Shown here piece after piece: positions 44,225-53,832 of a stretch of DNA of 64,000 bases; positions within the stretch are counted from its first letter, which is position 1, and each line of letters starts with the position of its first letter. The stretch is taken from positions 479,372 to 543,371 of the forward strand of contig NZ_MAJS01000006.1 in NCBI RefSeq assembly GCF_001690985.1. The letters are read 5' to 3'. The stretch comes from Aliivibrio sp. 1S175 (lineage in GTDB: Bacteria > Pseudomonadota > Gammaproteobacteria > Enterobacterales > Vibrionaceae). A program made the translations under genes and the position numbers. The notes under the pieces were generated by a model. The model was not told the DNA's origin. It saw only the letters and a list, made by a program, of their open reading frames with translations, and made no database searches.

Positions 44225-46153
44225 ATGCCTGTAATTACTCTTCCAGACGGTTCTCAACGTCAATTCGATAATGCTGTTTCTACTATGGATGTTGCTGCTG
44301 ACATCGGTCCAGGTCTTGCGAAAGCTTGTATCGCTGGTCGTGTTGATGGCGTTCGTGTTGATGCGTGTGATTTAATTGAAAATGACGCACAACTTGAAAT
44401 CATCACAGCAAAAGATGAAGACGGTTTAGAAATCATTCGTCACTCTTGTGCGCACCTTTTAGGTCACGCAGTTAAGCAGCTTTTTCCAGAAGCTAAAATG
44501 GCGATTGGTCCAACTATCGATAACGGTTTCTACTACGATATCGATATGGAGCATTCTTTAACGCAAGAAGATCTTGATAAGATTGAAAAGCGTATGAAAG
44601 ATCTTGCTAAAACCAAGTACCAAGTAATCAAGAAGAACGTAAGCTGGCAAGAAGCTCGCGATGCATTCGATGCTCGTGGCGAAACTTACAAAATTGAAAT
44701 CCTTGACGAAAACGTATCTAAAGACGATCGTCCAGGCTTATACCACCATGAAGAATACATCGACATGTGTCGTGGTCCACACGTACCAAACATGAGCTTC
44801 TGCCAGAATTTCAAAATTCTAAGCGTTGCTGGTGCATACTGGCGTGGTAACAGCGACAACAAAATGCTGCAACGTATCTATGGTACGGCATTCCAAGATA
44901 AGAAATTGCTTAAAGCACATCTTATTCGCCTAGAAGAAGCAGCAAAGCGCGATCACCGTAAAATTGGTAAGCATCTTGATTTGTTCCATATGCAACAAGA
45001 AGCACCAGGTATGGTTTTCTGGCATCACAACGGGTGGACTATCTTCCGTGAGCTAGAAGTATTTGTTCGTGAAAAACTAACAGAATACGATTACCAAGAA
45101 GTAAAAGGTCCATTAATGATGGATCGCGTACTTTGGGAGCGTTCAGGTCACTGGGATAAATACGCAGAAGCGATGTTCACAACAAGCTCAGAGAACCGTG
45201 AATACGCAATTAAGCCAATGAACTGCCCAGGTCACGTTCAAATCTTTAACCAAGGTTTGAAGTCATACCGTGATTTACCACTGCGTATGGCTGAGTTCGG
45301 CTCATGTCATCGTAATGAACCATCAGGAGCGCTACACGGCATCATGCGTGTTCGTGGCTTCACTCAAGATGATGCTCATATCTTCTGTACAGAAGCACAA
45401 GTACAAGATGAAGTGAAATCATGTATTGAGATGGTTTACGATACATACACAACATTTGGTTTTGAAAACATCGTAGTTAAGCTATCTACACGTCCTGAAC
45501 AACGTGTTGGTTCTGACGAAATGTGGGACAAAGCAGAGGCGGATTTAATCCTTGCATTAGAGTCTATGGAAATCGCTTACGAGATCCAAGAGGGTGAAGG
45601 TGCGTTCTACGGACCGAAAATTGAATTTACTTTGCATGATTGTCTGGACCGTGCGTGGCAATGTGGTACAGTGCAGCTAGATTTTGCATTACCAGAGCGT
45701 TTAGGGGCAACTTACGTAGGTGAAGATAACGAACGTCACACACCAGTGATGATTCACCGCGCGATTTTAGGTTCACTTGAGCGCTTCATTGGTATCTTGA
45801 TTGAAGACTACGCAGGCTTTTTCCCAACATGGTTGGCGCCAGAACAAGCAATTGTGATGGGCATTACAGACAAACAAGCTGATTATGTACAAGAAATTGC
45901 AAAAAAACTGCAAAAAAATGGATTTAGAGTCAAAGCGGACTTGAGAAATGAGAAGATTGGCTTTAAAATCAGGGAACATACTTTGAAACGTGTTCCGTAC
46001 ATGCTTGTTTGTGGTGACCAAGAAATGGAAGCCGGAGAAATTGCAGTACGTACACGTAAAGGTAAAGATTTGGGTAAATTTAAAATTGATGATTTTGTTG
46101 CATTCCTGCAGCAAGAAGTTAGTGCCCGAACGCTCAATACTGTGGAGGAATAA
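44225..46153 (+). CDS. thrS: Threonyl-tRNA synthetase
   Basis: A 642-residue class II synthetase, the same length as E. coli ThrRS. Order: TGS domain, editing domain ([19 protein letters not shown] with HxxxH, then a DMCRGPHVP cysteine-histidine pair), catalytic core ([12 protein letters not shown] with a zinc ligand Cys, and [11 protein letters not shown]), and C-terminal anticodon-binding domain. Its stop lies 3 bp before the infC start codon. Likely autoregulated through its leader. Confidence 0.97.
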   Translation: MPVITLPDGSQRQFDNAVSTMDVAADIGPGLAKACIAGRVDGVRVDACDLIENDAQLEIITAKDEDGLEIIRHSCAHLLGHAVKQLFPEAKMAIGPTIDNGFYYDIDMEHSLTQEDLDKIEKRMKDLAKTKYQVIKKNVSWQEARDAFDARGETYKIEILDENVSKDDRPGLYHHEEYIDMCRGPHVPNMSFCQNFKILSVAGAYWRGNSDNKMLQRIYGTAFQDKKLLKAHLIRLEEAAKRDHRKIGKHLDLFHMQQEAPGMVFWHHNGWTIFRELEVFVREKLTEYDYQEVKGPLMMDRVLWERSGHWDKYAEAMFTTSSENREYAIKPMNCPGHVQIFNQGLKSYRDLPLRMAEFGSCHRNEPSGALHGIMRVRGFTQDDAHIFCTEAQVQDEVKSCIEMVYDTYTTFGFENIVVKLSTRPEQRVGSDEMWDKAEADLILALESMEIAYEIQEGEGAFYGPKIEFTLHDCLDRAWQCGTVQLDFALPERLGATYVGEDNERHTPVMIHRAILGSLERFIGILIEDYAGFFPTWLAPEQAIVMGITDKQADYVQEIAKKLQKNGFRVKADLRNEKIGFKIREHTLKRVPYMLVCGDQEMEAGEIAVRTRKGKDLGKFKIDDFVAFLQQEVSARTLNTVEE

Positions 46154-46156
46154 GGT

Positions 46157-46708
46157 ATTAAAGGCGGAAAAAGAGCCCAACAGCCGGCTAAACAAAATGC
46201 TCATCGTCTAAACGGTGAAATTATTGGCGTTAAAGAAGTACGCCTTACAGGTCTAGATGGCGAGTCAGTTGGTGTCGTTTCACTAAATGAAGCGTTAGAC
46301 GTTGCACTTGAAGCAGGTGTCGATCTAGTTGAAATCAGCCCGAATGCCGAGCCACCAGTCTGTCGTGTGATGGACTATGGCAAATTCCTCTTCGAAAAGG
46401 CTAAGGCTGCTAAAGAGCAGAAGAAAAAACAGAAACAGGTTCAAACTAAAGAAATTAAATTTAGACCTGGGACTGATATTGGAGACTATCAGGTAAAACT
46501 ACGCAACCTGACTGGTTTCCTGGAAGAAGGCAACAAAGTGAAGGTAACAATTCGCTTCCGTGGCCGAGAGATGGCTCACCAAAACATCGGTGTTGACGTT
46601 CTTAATCGTTTGAAAGCGGATACTGAAGAATTTGCAGTAGTCGAATCATTTCCAACGAGAATTGAAGGTCGCCAGATGATTATGGTGTTAGCCCCTAAAA
46701 AGAAGTAA
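46157..46708 (+). CDS. infC: Translation initiation factor IF-3, AUU start
   Basis: A 183-residue factor that prevents premature 70S assembly and checks the start codon. Reading starts at ATT (46157): the frame then gives [14 protein letters not shown], the normal IF-3 N terminus, and the next in-frame ATG would lose more than one third of the protein. AUU start codons in infC let IF-3 repress its own translation. A GGAGG-AATAAGG ribosome binding region overlaps the end of thrS. The C-terminal domain ends [12 protein letters not shown]. Part of the conserved thrS-infC-rpmI-rplT unit. Confidence 0.96.
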   Translation: MKGGKRAQQPAKQNAHRLNGEIIGVKEVRLTGLDGESVGVVSLNEALDVALEAGVDLVEISPNAEPPVCRVMDYGKFLFEKAKAAKEQKKKQKQVQTKEIKFRPGTDIGDYQVKLRNLTGFLEEGNKVKVTIRFRGREMAHQNIGVDVLNRLKADTEEFAVVESFPTRIEGRQMIMVLAPKKK

Positions 46709-46815
46709 TTTAGTGCATTCAAGTAGTAAAGTAGGGTAGCTGTTCGCAGTTGTCCTGTTTTATTCGCCTAATTACTATATGTTTAATCACGCAACAATGC
46801 GGAGTTATATTCATC

Positions 46816-47010
46816 ATGCCTAAGATGAAATCAAACAAAGGTGCTTCTAAGCGTTTTAAGAAAACTGCTGGTGGTATCAAATTTAAGCACGCTACGAAAC
46901 GTCACATCCTGACTAAACGTACTACTAAAAACAAGCGTCAGCTTCGTCCAAACTCTCTACTTCCTAAATGTGAAGTAGCAGCAGTTTTACGTATGCTTCC
47001 ATACGCATAA
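46816..47010 (+). CDS. rpmI: 50S ribosomal protein L35
   Basis: A 64-residue highly basic protein starting [20 protein letters not shown], as in E. coli L35. The longer open frame to 46750 is not family sequence. GGAG lies 11 nt upstream of the ATG. In E. coli the stretch before rpmI holds the L20 operator; the 107-nt gap here could do the same, though I cannot verify the pseudoknot by eye. Confidence 0.96.
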   Translation: MPKMKSNKGASKRFKKTAGGIKFKHATKRHILTKRTTKNKRQLRPNSLLPKCEVAAVLRMLPYA

Positions 47011-47050
47011 TTTTTAGTTAATTTATTATATTTAGTTTAGGAGAGACACA

Positions 47051-47404
47051 ATGCCTCGCGTAAAACGTGGTGTACAAGCTCGTGCACGTCATAAGAAAGT
47101 ACTGAAACAAGCTAAAGGTTATTACGGAGCACGTTCACGTGTTTATCGTGTAGCTTTCCAGGCAGTTACTAAAGCAGGACAATATGCTTACCGTGACCGT
47201 CGTAATAAAAAGCGTGTTTTCCGTCAACTTTGGATCGCTCGTATCAATGCTGCTGCTCGTCAGAACGGCCTATCTTACAGCCGTTTCATCAACGGTCTTA
47301 AGAAAGCATCTATTGAAATCGATCGTAAGATCCTAGCTGACATCGCTGTATTCGACAAAGTAGCATTCGCTGCTCTTGTTGCTAAGGCGAACGCTGCTCT
47401 TTAA
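47051..47404 (+). CDS. rplT: 50S ribosomal protein L20
   Basis: A 117-residue basic ribosomal protein ([20 protein letters not shown] at the N terminus) that binds 23S rRNA early in assembly and in E. coli represses rpmI-rplT translation. Lies 40 bp after rpmI with TAGGAGAG as ribosome binding site. Confidence 0.97.
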   Translation: MPRVKRGVQARARHKKVLKQAKGYYGARSRVYRVAFQAVTKAGQYAYRDRRNKKRVFRQLWIARINAAARQNGLSYSRFINGLKKASIEIDRKILADIAVFDKVAFAALVAKANAAL

Positions 47405-47435
47405 TTAGAACAGTTTCAAGGCTTTAAGACTAATT

Positions 47436-47462
47436 AAGGAGAGCACTAGCTCTCCTTTTTTT
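47436..47462 (+). terminator. Terminator of the infC-rplT unit
   Basis: AAGGAGAGC / GCTCTCCTT with a 4-nt loop and a run of seven T. Confidence 0.92.
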
Positions 47463-47472
47463 ATGCCTGTAA

Positions 47473-47542
47473 TATCTACCTATCTACCTATCTACCTATC
47501 TACCTATCTACCTATCTACCTATCTACCTATCTACCTATCTA
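47473..47542. repeat. Octanucleotide tandem repeat (TATCTACC)8
   Basis: Eight perfect head-to-tail copies of TATCTACC (47473-47536) followed by a partial copy TATCTA. It lies just after the rplT terminator and about 160 bp before the ferric-reductase-like gene. The 160 bp in between hold no gene that I can see. Confidence 0.97.
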
Positions 47543-47699
47543 TCTTATGCCATATTCAGTTTGTAGCGGCTCATTTCATTTAGAACAGACTTAGGTGTAA
47601 TGTCAGGTTTTGTAAAAGAGCGGCAGCAAATGTAAATCCACTTTTGATTTATTTATTAAAGCATATTATCTATGTAGTTAATTCACCTTATGAGTGTCG

Positions 47700-49028
47700 A
47701 TGATGCGTAAATTTACGATTTTTCTTCTTTTACTATGGCTACCTTCTTTTGTGTCATCATTTTATGAACTTGATAATATGATGGACTTACGTAAGCAGCT
47801 TATTGTACTAACGGGCTGGTTAGGCTTTGCCTACATGGGGGCGGCAATAATTCTTTCTGCACGATTCAAATGGGTAGACGGTGTAGTGAAAGGATTAGAT
47901 AAAGGTTACGCACTGCATAAAAAATTAGGGATCTCAGCATTTATCACTCTAATTTTGCATTGGGCCGTTATCAAAAGTGCGCATTGGGCTGTTCAATTGG
48001 GTTTACTTATTCGTCCCTTGCATCAAGGAAAAGGGAAAGGCCAATTAATGTCAGGTGTTGATTGGGTATCAATGGCTGAAAAAGTCGGAGATATATCATT
48101 CAAGTTTTTCATTATTTTTACCATTATCAGTTTAGTCGAAAGGTTTAGTTACAAAAAATTTAAAGGGGTCCATAAAATTGGTGGAGTATTAATGTTGGCC
48201 GGTATTTTTCATACTCTTCTTTTGATCAACTGGGATCTTTCGTTAATACCGATGAATATCGCGATCATACTGATATCGATTATCTCAGTCTGGTGCGCAT
48301 TCCTATCATTAACGGGTTCTATTGGTAAGAAAAATAAAATAAAAGGCGAAGTTATACGCGTTGATAAATTTAAGAGTGGATCAGATTCAACAATGGTAGC
48401 TCGTCTGCAAATTAAGCTTGAAAATTCATTACAATATAAAGAAGGTCAATTTGCTTATATTAACTTCCATGATGGTGAAGCTCCGCATCCGTTCTCTATC
48501 CTAAATTATGATGAAGATAGAAAATTGGTTGAATTTGGGATCAAAGATCTTGGTGATTACACCCATACATTAGTCAATGAGATAAACACAAGAACAAAAG
48601 TGACCGTTGAGGGGGGCTATGGCTACTTTCAGGTATCATCAGATGCGAATCAAGTATGGATAGGGGCAGGAATTGGCATTGTTCCACTACTTTCTCGGCT
48701 ATATTGGCTTCAAAAAACAGCGAATACAGGAAAAAATAAGATTAAAAAGATCCATCTATTCTATTGTGTAAACAATGAAAAAGAAGCGTTCTTCAATGCT
48801 GAAATTAAGGTGATACTACGTAGTATGGACTTTATTGAGTTACACCTTATTGAGTCAAATAAAGGAAATAGATTAACGTCTGAGCAGATTTTAAAGAGCA
48901 TGGATAATAAAGCGTTTTCAGTTAGCTTTTGTGGCCCTGAAGGATTTGGTGTTAGCTTGAAAGACACATTAGTAAAAGCCGGTTTATCAGAAGCATCATT
49001 CCATAAAGAAATATTTAAAATGCGTTAA
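47700..49028 (+). CDS. Ferric-reductase-like membrane flavoprotein
   Basis: A 442-residue protein of the ferric reductase / NADPH oxidase type. Six hydrophobic segments at residues 1-215 include paired histidines in LHKKLGISAF...LHWAV and VHKIGG...GIFHTLL, likely heme ligands. The cytosolic half has an FAD-binding barrel (HPFSILNYD) and an NAD(P)-binding domain (GAGIGIVPLLSRL ... FCGPEGFG). Electrons would pass from NAD(P)H through FAD and heme across the membrane. Possible starts are ATG at 47700 or 47703, or GTG at 47694; no strong ribosome binding site decides. It converges on the heme-uptake operon, which favours a role in iron reduction. Confidence 0.83.
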   Translation: MMRKFTIFLLLLWLPSFVSSFYELDNMMDLRKQLIVLTGWLGFAYMGAAIILSARFKWVDGVVKGLDKGYALHKKLGISAFITLILHWAVIKSAHWAVQLGLLIRPLHQGKGKGQLMSGVDWVSMAEKVGDISFKFFIIFTIISLVERFSYKKFKGVHKIGGVLMLAGIFHTLLLINWDLSLIPMNIAIILISIISVWCAFLSLTGSIGKKNKIKGEVIRVDKFKSGSDSTMVARLQIKLENSLQYKEGQFAYINFHDGEAPHPFSILNYDEDRKLVEFGIKDLGDYTHTLVNEINTRTKVTVEGGYGYFQVSSDANQVWIGAGIGIVPLLSRLYWLQKTANTGKNKIKKIHLFYCVNNEKEAFFNAEIKVILRSMDFIELHLIESNKGNRLTSEQILKSMDNKAFSVSFCGPEGFGVSLKDTLVKAGLSEASFHKEIFKMR

Positions 49029-49047
49029 AGAATAAGTTGTCTGCAAT

Positions 49048-49088
49048 TGAAAAGAAGAGCTGATAAGTGATGCGAGCTCTTCTTTTCA
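49048..49088. terminator. Bidirectional terminator
   Basis: A 14-bp perfect stem (TGAAAAGAAGAGCT and its inverse) with a 13-nt loop lies between the convergent reductase and hutD genes. Confidence 0.9.
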
Positions 49089-49124
49089 TATTATTGGAAT
49101 TGTTTTCTTATAAATGTTGAAGGT

Positions 49125-49904
49125 TTAAGCCGCATACACCACAGGAAAATCATACATTGGGTGCGCTTGTATTAACGTTTTATGCCCATATACATTTTCA
49201 ATCATTCCTGTTGTTATCGTTTCCCAAGGGGCTCCATCAGCTTGCAGTTTCCCATCTTTTAATACAATCACTCTATCTGAGTATTGCGCGGCTAAATTCA
49301 AATCATGTAATACTACTACTACGGCTGCCCCTTCATTTGCTAATTCCCGCACTAAACGTAATGTATTATGTTGGTGAGATAAATCTAAAGCGGAGGTGGG
49401 TTCATCAAGCATGATAATCTTCTGTTGATGTTGACTTACTTGCGTTAGTACGCGTGCTAAATGAACACGTTGTTTTTCACCACCAGAGAGGGAAGGGTAG
49501 AGTCTTTCTGTTAAATGAAAGATCCCTGTTTTCTTCATCATAGATTGAGTGGTCTGTTTCAATGCTTTATTGGGAAGATCTAAAGGCAATCCACCAAGTT
49601 CAACCACTTCATCAACATTAAAAGAAAAAGATAAGCTACTCTGTTGTGGAAGAATACCAAGTTGCTGTGCTAACAACGTTTTATTCCAATCCTCTTTTCT
49701 CTTATTGAAATAGAGGATTTCATGGTTAGATTCGATTTCATTACATAGCATTTTCAATAACGTACTCTTTCCTGCGCCATTAGGCCCAAGTAAAGTGGTT
49801 ACTTCACCACAATGAAGATCTAAATTAATATCGTCTAAAATAATCTTATTATTTATCCGATAAGAGATATTTTTTGCTGAAATAGCAACAGACTTAGAGT
49901 GCAT
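49125..49904 (-). CDS. hutD: Heme ABC transporter ATP-binding protein (HutD)
   Basis: A 259-residue ATPase of the iron-complex importer class (HmuV/HutD). Walker A GPNGAGKST is at residues 40-48, the signature LSGGEKQRVHLA near 143 and Walker B IIMLDEP near 165. The ATG at 49904 shares one base with the hutC stop (TAATG), so the two are translationally coupled; the longer frame inside hutC is a shadow. Last gene of the six-gene tonB-hut operon. Confidence 0.93.
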   Translation of the reverse strand: MHSKSVAISAKNISYRINNKIILDDINLDLHCGEVTTLLGPNGAGKSTLLKMLCNEIESNHEILYFNKRKEDWNKTLLAQQLGILPQQSSLSFSFNVDEVVELGGLPLDLPNKALKQTTQSMMKKTGIFHLTERLYPSLSGGEKQRVHLARVLTQVSQHQQKIIMLDEPTSALDLSHQHNTLRLVRELANEGAAVVVVLHDLNLAAQYSDRVIVLKDGKLQADGAPWETITTGMIENVYGHKTLIQAHPMYDFPVVYAA

Positions 49905-50941
49905 TAGAGCTTTCCCCTTTGAGTAAATAATAGATATAAAAAGAAAGGTGCACCAATAATCGCGGTAACAATACCGACAGGAAGTTCCGCGGGGCTTACC
50001 GCTACACGAGCAAACATATCGGCACAAGTGAGTAAAAGGCCACCTAAAAGAGCTGATAGAGGTAATAAGGTTTTATGATTTGGTCCTGCTATCATGCGAC
50101 CGAGATGAGGAATAATAAGGCCTATAAACCCAATCATACCCGATAAGCTGACAGTGATCCCTACACCAATAGCACTTAAAATAATCATTCGTTTTTTTAA
50201 TGATTGAACGTTAATCCCTAAATGTTTTGCTTCTGCTTCACCAAGTAACAATGCATTTAATCCTGATGCATTTTTCATAAAGAGAGATAGAAGAACAACA
50301 AGTCCAAAACTCGCTAATAATAAGTCAGGCCACCTTGCTCCCGCTAATGATCCCATTGACCATAAAGAGAGGTCGCGTAACATTTGGTCATCCGCAATAA
50401 AGTTTAAATAACCAATTCCTGCACCAGATAATGCACTAATAGCAACGCCAGCTAACAGCATTACTGTGATAGAGGTGCCAAACTTGCTAGTCCCTAAACT
50501 ATAAACAATTAAAGTGGTAATCGCTCCTCCAAGAAAAGCAAAAACAGGCACTGCAGCAAAGTTCATGAATAGCGGGTATTTCTCCGAAATCGAAGAGAAT
50601 AGAACGATCGCGGTTGCAGCACCAAGAGCGGCTCCTGCCGATACACCTATAATCCCAGGTTCAGCAAGTGGGTTACGAAATAACCCCTGCATTACAACGC
50701 CAGATATCGCTAAAATAGCCCCAACAAGCATGCATAATAACGTTCTAGGCAATCTAACTTGATGAATGATCAAATCAATATGAGCAGGCGTTTCAATACT
50801 AGACCAAGGTACTAAGCTGTTAAAGCTGTCACTTAAGCTAATATTCATTGGTCCTGTAGCAATAGAGCCCAGAGCAATAAAGGTAAGAAAAAAAGCACAA
50901 ATGCTTAATAATTTTGAATAAGGAATGTATTTCAACAACAT
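49904..50941 (-). CDS. hutC: Heme ABC transporter permease (HutC)
   Basis: A 345-residue BtuC/FecCD-type permease with about ten membrane helices. Family motifs RLPRTLLCMLVGAILAISG and GFIGLIIPHLGRMI are intact; the latter contains the coupling region that contacts HutD. Starts 12 bp after hutB. It should form a homodimer in the inner membrane. Confidence 0.93.
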   Translation of the reverse strand: MLLKYIPYSKLLSICAFFLTFIALGSIATGPMNISLSDSFNSLVPWSSIETPAHIDLIIHQVRLPRTLLCMLVGAILAISGVVMQGLFRNPLAEPGIIGVSAGAALGAATAIVLFSSISEKYPLFMNFAAVPVFAFLGGAITTLIVYSLGTSKFGTSITVMLLAGVAISALSGAGIGYLNFIADDQMLRDLSLWSMGSLAGARWPDLLLASFGLVVLLSLFMKNASGLNALLLGEAEAKHLGINVQSLKKRMIILSAIGVGITVSLSGMIGFIGLIIPHLGRMIAGPNHKTLLPLSALLGGLLLTCADMFARVAVSPAELPVGIVTAIIGAPFFLYLLFTQRGKL

Positions 50942-50953
50942 AATGAATTCATC

Positions 50954-51802
50954 CTATGGGTAAAGCAGAGTGTTAAGACGAGCAGCCTCATCAAGGGTCG
51001 CTAAACCTAGTCCACCAACGAGTGCAGAGCCATTAATCCCGATGATTTTCTTGTTGATACCTGCGGGAGTTGACGCCAAGGTAGGTATGGATTTAATTAT
51101 GTTATCAATACCATCTAATTTTTTTAAACTGCGATCACTAACTAAAATTACATCGGGTTGCATAGAGATCATCGCTTCCATTGAGAGAGGCTTGAAAGAG
51201 GACATTAATTGTTGGGCTGGATTGATACCACCAGCCAGACTGATCATTTCGTCCATCGTAGTATCACTGCCTGCCACATAAGGTGCTCGGCCTTCATGTA
51301 ACAATAAATAGAGCACTTTTTTTTGTTTATCTTTGTTTGGGATATTGCTTTTTAACTGCGCGACTTTTTTATTAACACTATCTTTAATTTTTTGAGCTTG
51401 TTCTTGATGTTGAGTAATCGCTGCAATTTCATCAATACGTTCTAATAAGCCTTGGATCGTTGGTTTGGTATTTACCACACTGACTTTAATATTAGACTGA
51501 ACAAGTAAATCTAATGTTGTCTTTGGCCCCATCTCATCAGAGCCAATAATTTGAGTTGGCTGTAATGCTAATAGACCTTCAGTTGATAATTGGCGATGGT
51601 AGCCAATTTTAGGTAATTGAGCCGCTTGTGGAATTTTGCTAGTAACATCAACGGCAACAAGAGATTCTTGAGCATTTAACGCATAAATTAACTCAGTCAC
51701 AGCACTGCCAGCACTGATGATTCGTTCTTGTGCAAAGGTTATTGAAGGCATTGAGGAAATGATTAAAGTAAGTAAAGCTGAAGTCAGTTTTAATTTGTTC
51801 AT
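50954..51802 (-). CDS. hutB: Periplasmic heme-binding protein (HutB)
   Basis: A 282-residue solute-binding protein with a signal peptide (cleavage near TFAQERI, about residue 25). The RIISAGSAVTELIYALN and later KIGYHRQLSTEGLLALQP motifs are typical of HmuT/HutB; a tyrosine and histidine in GYHRQ may bind heme. The ATG overlaps the end of exbD by 4 bp (ATGA). Confidence 0.93.
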   Translation of the reverse strand: MNKLKLTSALLTLIISSMPSITFAQERIISAGSAVTELIYALNAQESLVAVDVTSKIPQAAQLPKIGYHRQLSTEGLLALQPTQIIGSDEMGPKTTLDLLVQSNIKVSVVNTKPTIQGLLERIDEIAAITQHQEQAQKIKDSVNKKVAQLKSNIPNKDKQKKVLYLLLHEGRAPYVAGSDTTMDEMISLAGGINPAQQLMSSFKPLSMEAMISMQPDVILVSDRSLKKLDGIDNIIKSIPTLASTPAGINKKIIGINGSALVGGLGLATLDEAARLNTLLYP

Positions 51803-52218
51803 GATTTATTTTCGTCCATTAAAATTTGAGTTGCTTTGATATCATTGTTTTGTAGAAAGGCGAGTAGTTTAACCATGTGTTGGATTTCCGCTGATTTGTC
51901 AGAGGCGATAACAACTTGAAAGTCCGGTTTTTGTTTTACTTGAATTAATAAGCTTTGTGTAAAACTCTCCCAAGAAGAGTAGGACTTTCCATCTAATCCC
52001 CAATAAGGTGCATTTTCTAAAATATTTACGGTAAGAGATTTACTATCTACATCTGATACCGCCTCTGTTTCAGCGCTAGGTAAACTAACTTCAAGCGATT
52101 GAAGCTTTACTGTGGCTGTTAATAGAAGAAATACCATCACAATAAAAATAATATCTAATAAAGGGGTTAAGTCGGGTTGAAATGACTCAGAAGAAGTCTC
52201 GTTAGCCAGCTTTATCAT
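51799..52218 (-). CDS. exbD: ExbD, TonB energy-transducing protein
   Basis: A 139-residue protein with one N-terminal membrane helix (LLDIIFIVMVFLLLTATVKL) carrying the conserved aspartate in PLLDIIF, and a periplasmic domain. With ExbB it converts proton flow into TonB movement. Overlaps exbB and hutB by 4 bp at each end. Confidence 0.93.
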   Translation of the reverse strand: MIKLANETSSESFQPDLTPLLDIIFIVMVFLLLTATVKLQSLEVSLPSAETEAVSDVDSKSLTVNILENAPYWGLDGKSYSSWESFTQSLLIQVKQKPDFQVVIASDKSAEIQHMVKLLAFLQNNDIKATQILMDENKS

Positions 52219-52904
52219 ACGATCACCACTTTATTTACTGAATTTTCTTCTACTTTTTCGTTTGTAGTGAATACACCCTCGACCCATAAATTAGTGTAAT
52301 TTAATGAATGTTCTAAGCGAGTAAAAATACGATCTGCCCATAACCCTAATAATTGAGCACTTGAAATAGCGGGTAGGGCAATAATTAAACCGATGGCAGT
52401 TGTTCGCATAGCAAGTCCCAGTCCATCTGCAAGTATGTTCGGGGTAATCGATCCTGTGGTTGCGGCGACATCTTTGAACATATCAATAAGACCAAGCACT
52501 GTGCCTAATAAGCCAAACAGTGGGCTGATCATACCAATTAATGACAATAAACGAAGGCCTGAACGCAGTTGGTATCGTTTCTCTTGTAGCCATAACCCGG
52601 CAACATCTTCACGCAGCGTTTTCGCAAAGTTACGGTGGGCAAGTAACATGGCGTTACCTTTGGCTGATAAAGCTCTTCGGTGTTTTAGAGTGGTAATTAA
52701 TGTCTCTATTCCTTGCTCATCATTTTTATCCAATTGTGCTAAAGATTGTTTGATTGAACGGTGAGAGCAACCAGAAAATAATAGCAGTTGAATAGATCGT
52801 TCAATTAATAACGCTAAGGTAATTAAAGAGCAACATAATAACGGTAAGGCCATAAGACCTAATTGAGAATATAAATGAGAAAAATTGAGCATGTTAATGT
52901 CCAT
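52215..52904 (-). CDS. exbB: ExbB, TonB energy-transducing protein
   Basis: A 229-residue three-helix inner-membrane protein of the MotA/TolQ/ExbB family. The motif LLGTVLGLIDMFKDVA and the following GLGLAMRTTAIGLIIALPA form the conserved pore helices. It starts 4 bp after the tonB stop. Confidence 0.93.
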   Translation of the reverse strand: MDINMLNFSHLYSQLGLMALPLLCCSLITLALLIERSIQLLLFSGCSHRSIKQSLAQLDKNDEQGIETLITTLKHRRALSAKGNAMLLAHRNFAKTLREDVAGLWLQEKRYQLRSGLRLLSLIGMISPLFGLLGTVLGLIDMFKDVAATTGSITPNILADGLGLAMRTTAIGLIIALPAISSAQLLGLWADRIFTRLEHSLNYTNLWVEGVFTTNEKVEENSVNKVVIV

Positions 52905-52908
52905 ACAA

Positions 52909-53661
52909 CTAGTTTAGTGAAAATCGAACAGGGATCTGAACGCGATGAGCGATAGCCTGACCATTAATAATTTGTGGTGAAAATTTCCAATCACGTATAG
53001 CGTTAAGAGCCGCTTCATCAAGAACGCTTGCTCCAGATGAAGTAATTAATTCTTGTTTAATTTGCTTTCCTTTTTCATTAAGCCAAATCTCATATAGAGC
53101 GGTTCCTTCAACACCTTTACGCTGTGCAATTCGAGGGTAACGAGGAGCGCTAGGACGCTTTAGGAAACTTGGTTTCTGAATTAACTGTGGTTTCTCTGTT
53201 GCTCCTGATTTTGATGCAACAGGTTTTGCGGTACTGTCTGTTTTAGCAATGTCTTGCTTTGTTTTTGTTACTGATTCTTTAGGTGTTGCCTTTGATTTCG
53301 CTTGTTCCACAGCTGGTTTTGGTTGCTTCTTAACTGGTGGTTTTGGGTTGCTTGGCTTTATTTTTGACGGTTTTTTTGTATGTTCTATTTTCTTAGTGAT
53401 TGGTTTTTTGGGCTTAACCGTTTCCATTTTTTTTTCCAGAGCTTCGGTTTTGATTTCTTCTTTGTGTGGCTCGGTCTTTTTAACTGAAGACATTGCTGGT
53501 GCGCTAGGAGCAACAAGCTGAATGTTCACTTGTGAGGATTGGCTTCCAGTAGGCATAGCAAATGCTTTCTTTTCTGGCACAGACCAAAGAAGAATGGTGT
53601 GAACAGCTAAAGAAAATCCAACGGCAGCAAGGTAACGAAAGTTCAGCACGAATAACTCCAT
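52909..53661 (-). CDS. tonB: TonB protein
   Basis: A 250-residue protein with an N-terminal anchor (LAAVGFSLAVHTILLWSV, with the conserved SxxxH), a long Lys/Pro-rich spacer (about residues 60-170) that spans the periplasm, and a C-terminal domain APRYPRIAQRKGVEGTALYE that grips TonB boxes of outer-membrane receptors. Its position in front of exbBD-hutBCD matches the V. cholerae TonB1 system. First gene of the operon. Confidence 0.95.
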   Translation of the reverse strand: MELFVLNFRYLAAVGFSLAVHTILLWSVPEKKAFAMPTGSQSSQVNIQLVAPSAPAMSSVKKTEPHKEEIKTEALEKKMETVKPKKPITKKIEHTKKPSKIKPSNPKPPVKKQPKPAVEQAKSKATPKESVTKTKQDIAKTDSTAKPVASKSGATEKPQLIQKPSFLKRPSAPRYPRIAQRKGVEGTALYEIWLNEKGKQIKQELITSSGASVLDEAALNAIRDWKFSPQIINGQAIAHRVQIPVRFSLN

Positions 53662-53739
53662 ATCAAATTTATACCAAGCAAAATTGGTAACAGAACATCA
53701 AAAGATAGGGATTATTATAAACGGAATAGAAATGAGATC

Positions 53740-53760
53740 AATTATCAATTGCATTATCAT
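53740..53760. promoter_or_regulatory. Possible Fur site between tonB and hutW
   Basis: AATTATCAATTGCATTATC matches the 19-bp Fur consensus at 12 positions; two ATTATCA copies lie 12 bp apart. It lies in the 170-bp divergent gap and could control both heme operons, as Fur does in V. cholerae. Confidence 0.45.
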
Positions 53761-53832
53761 TTAAAAATAATTTATGATGTAAAAAGAAACGAAGCTCTTA
53801 GCGGTAAAGAGTAGAGAAGTAGAATTGAAATC

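Noticed and set aside
45773..46204. 143-codon minus-strand frame across the thrS/infC junction
   Set aside because: Shadow of thrS; no family resemblance and it covers conserved coding DNA on the other strand.
46367..46708. A 113-codon frame starting with ATG inside infC
   Set aside because: It is the C-terminal part of IF-3; the full protein starts at ATT 46157.
47473..47542. CRISPR array
   Set aside because: The repeat is an uninterrupted 8-bp unit with no spacers, and no cas genes are near.
47690..47710. Six-codon frame (MSVDDA) overlapping the ferric-reductase start
   Set aside because: No ribosome binding site and very short; most likely chance, although it could interfere with start selection.
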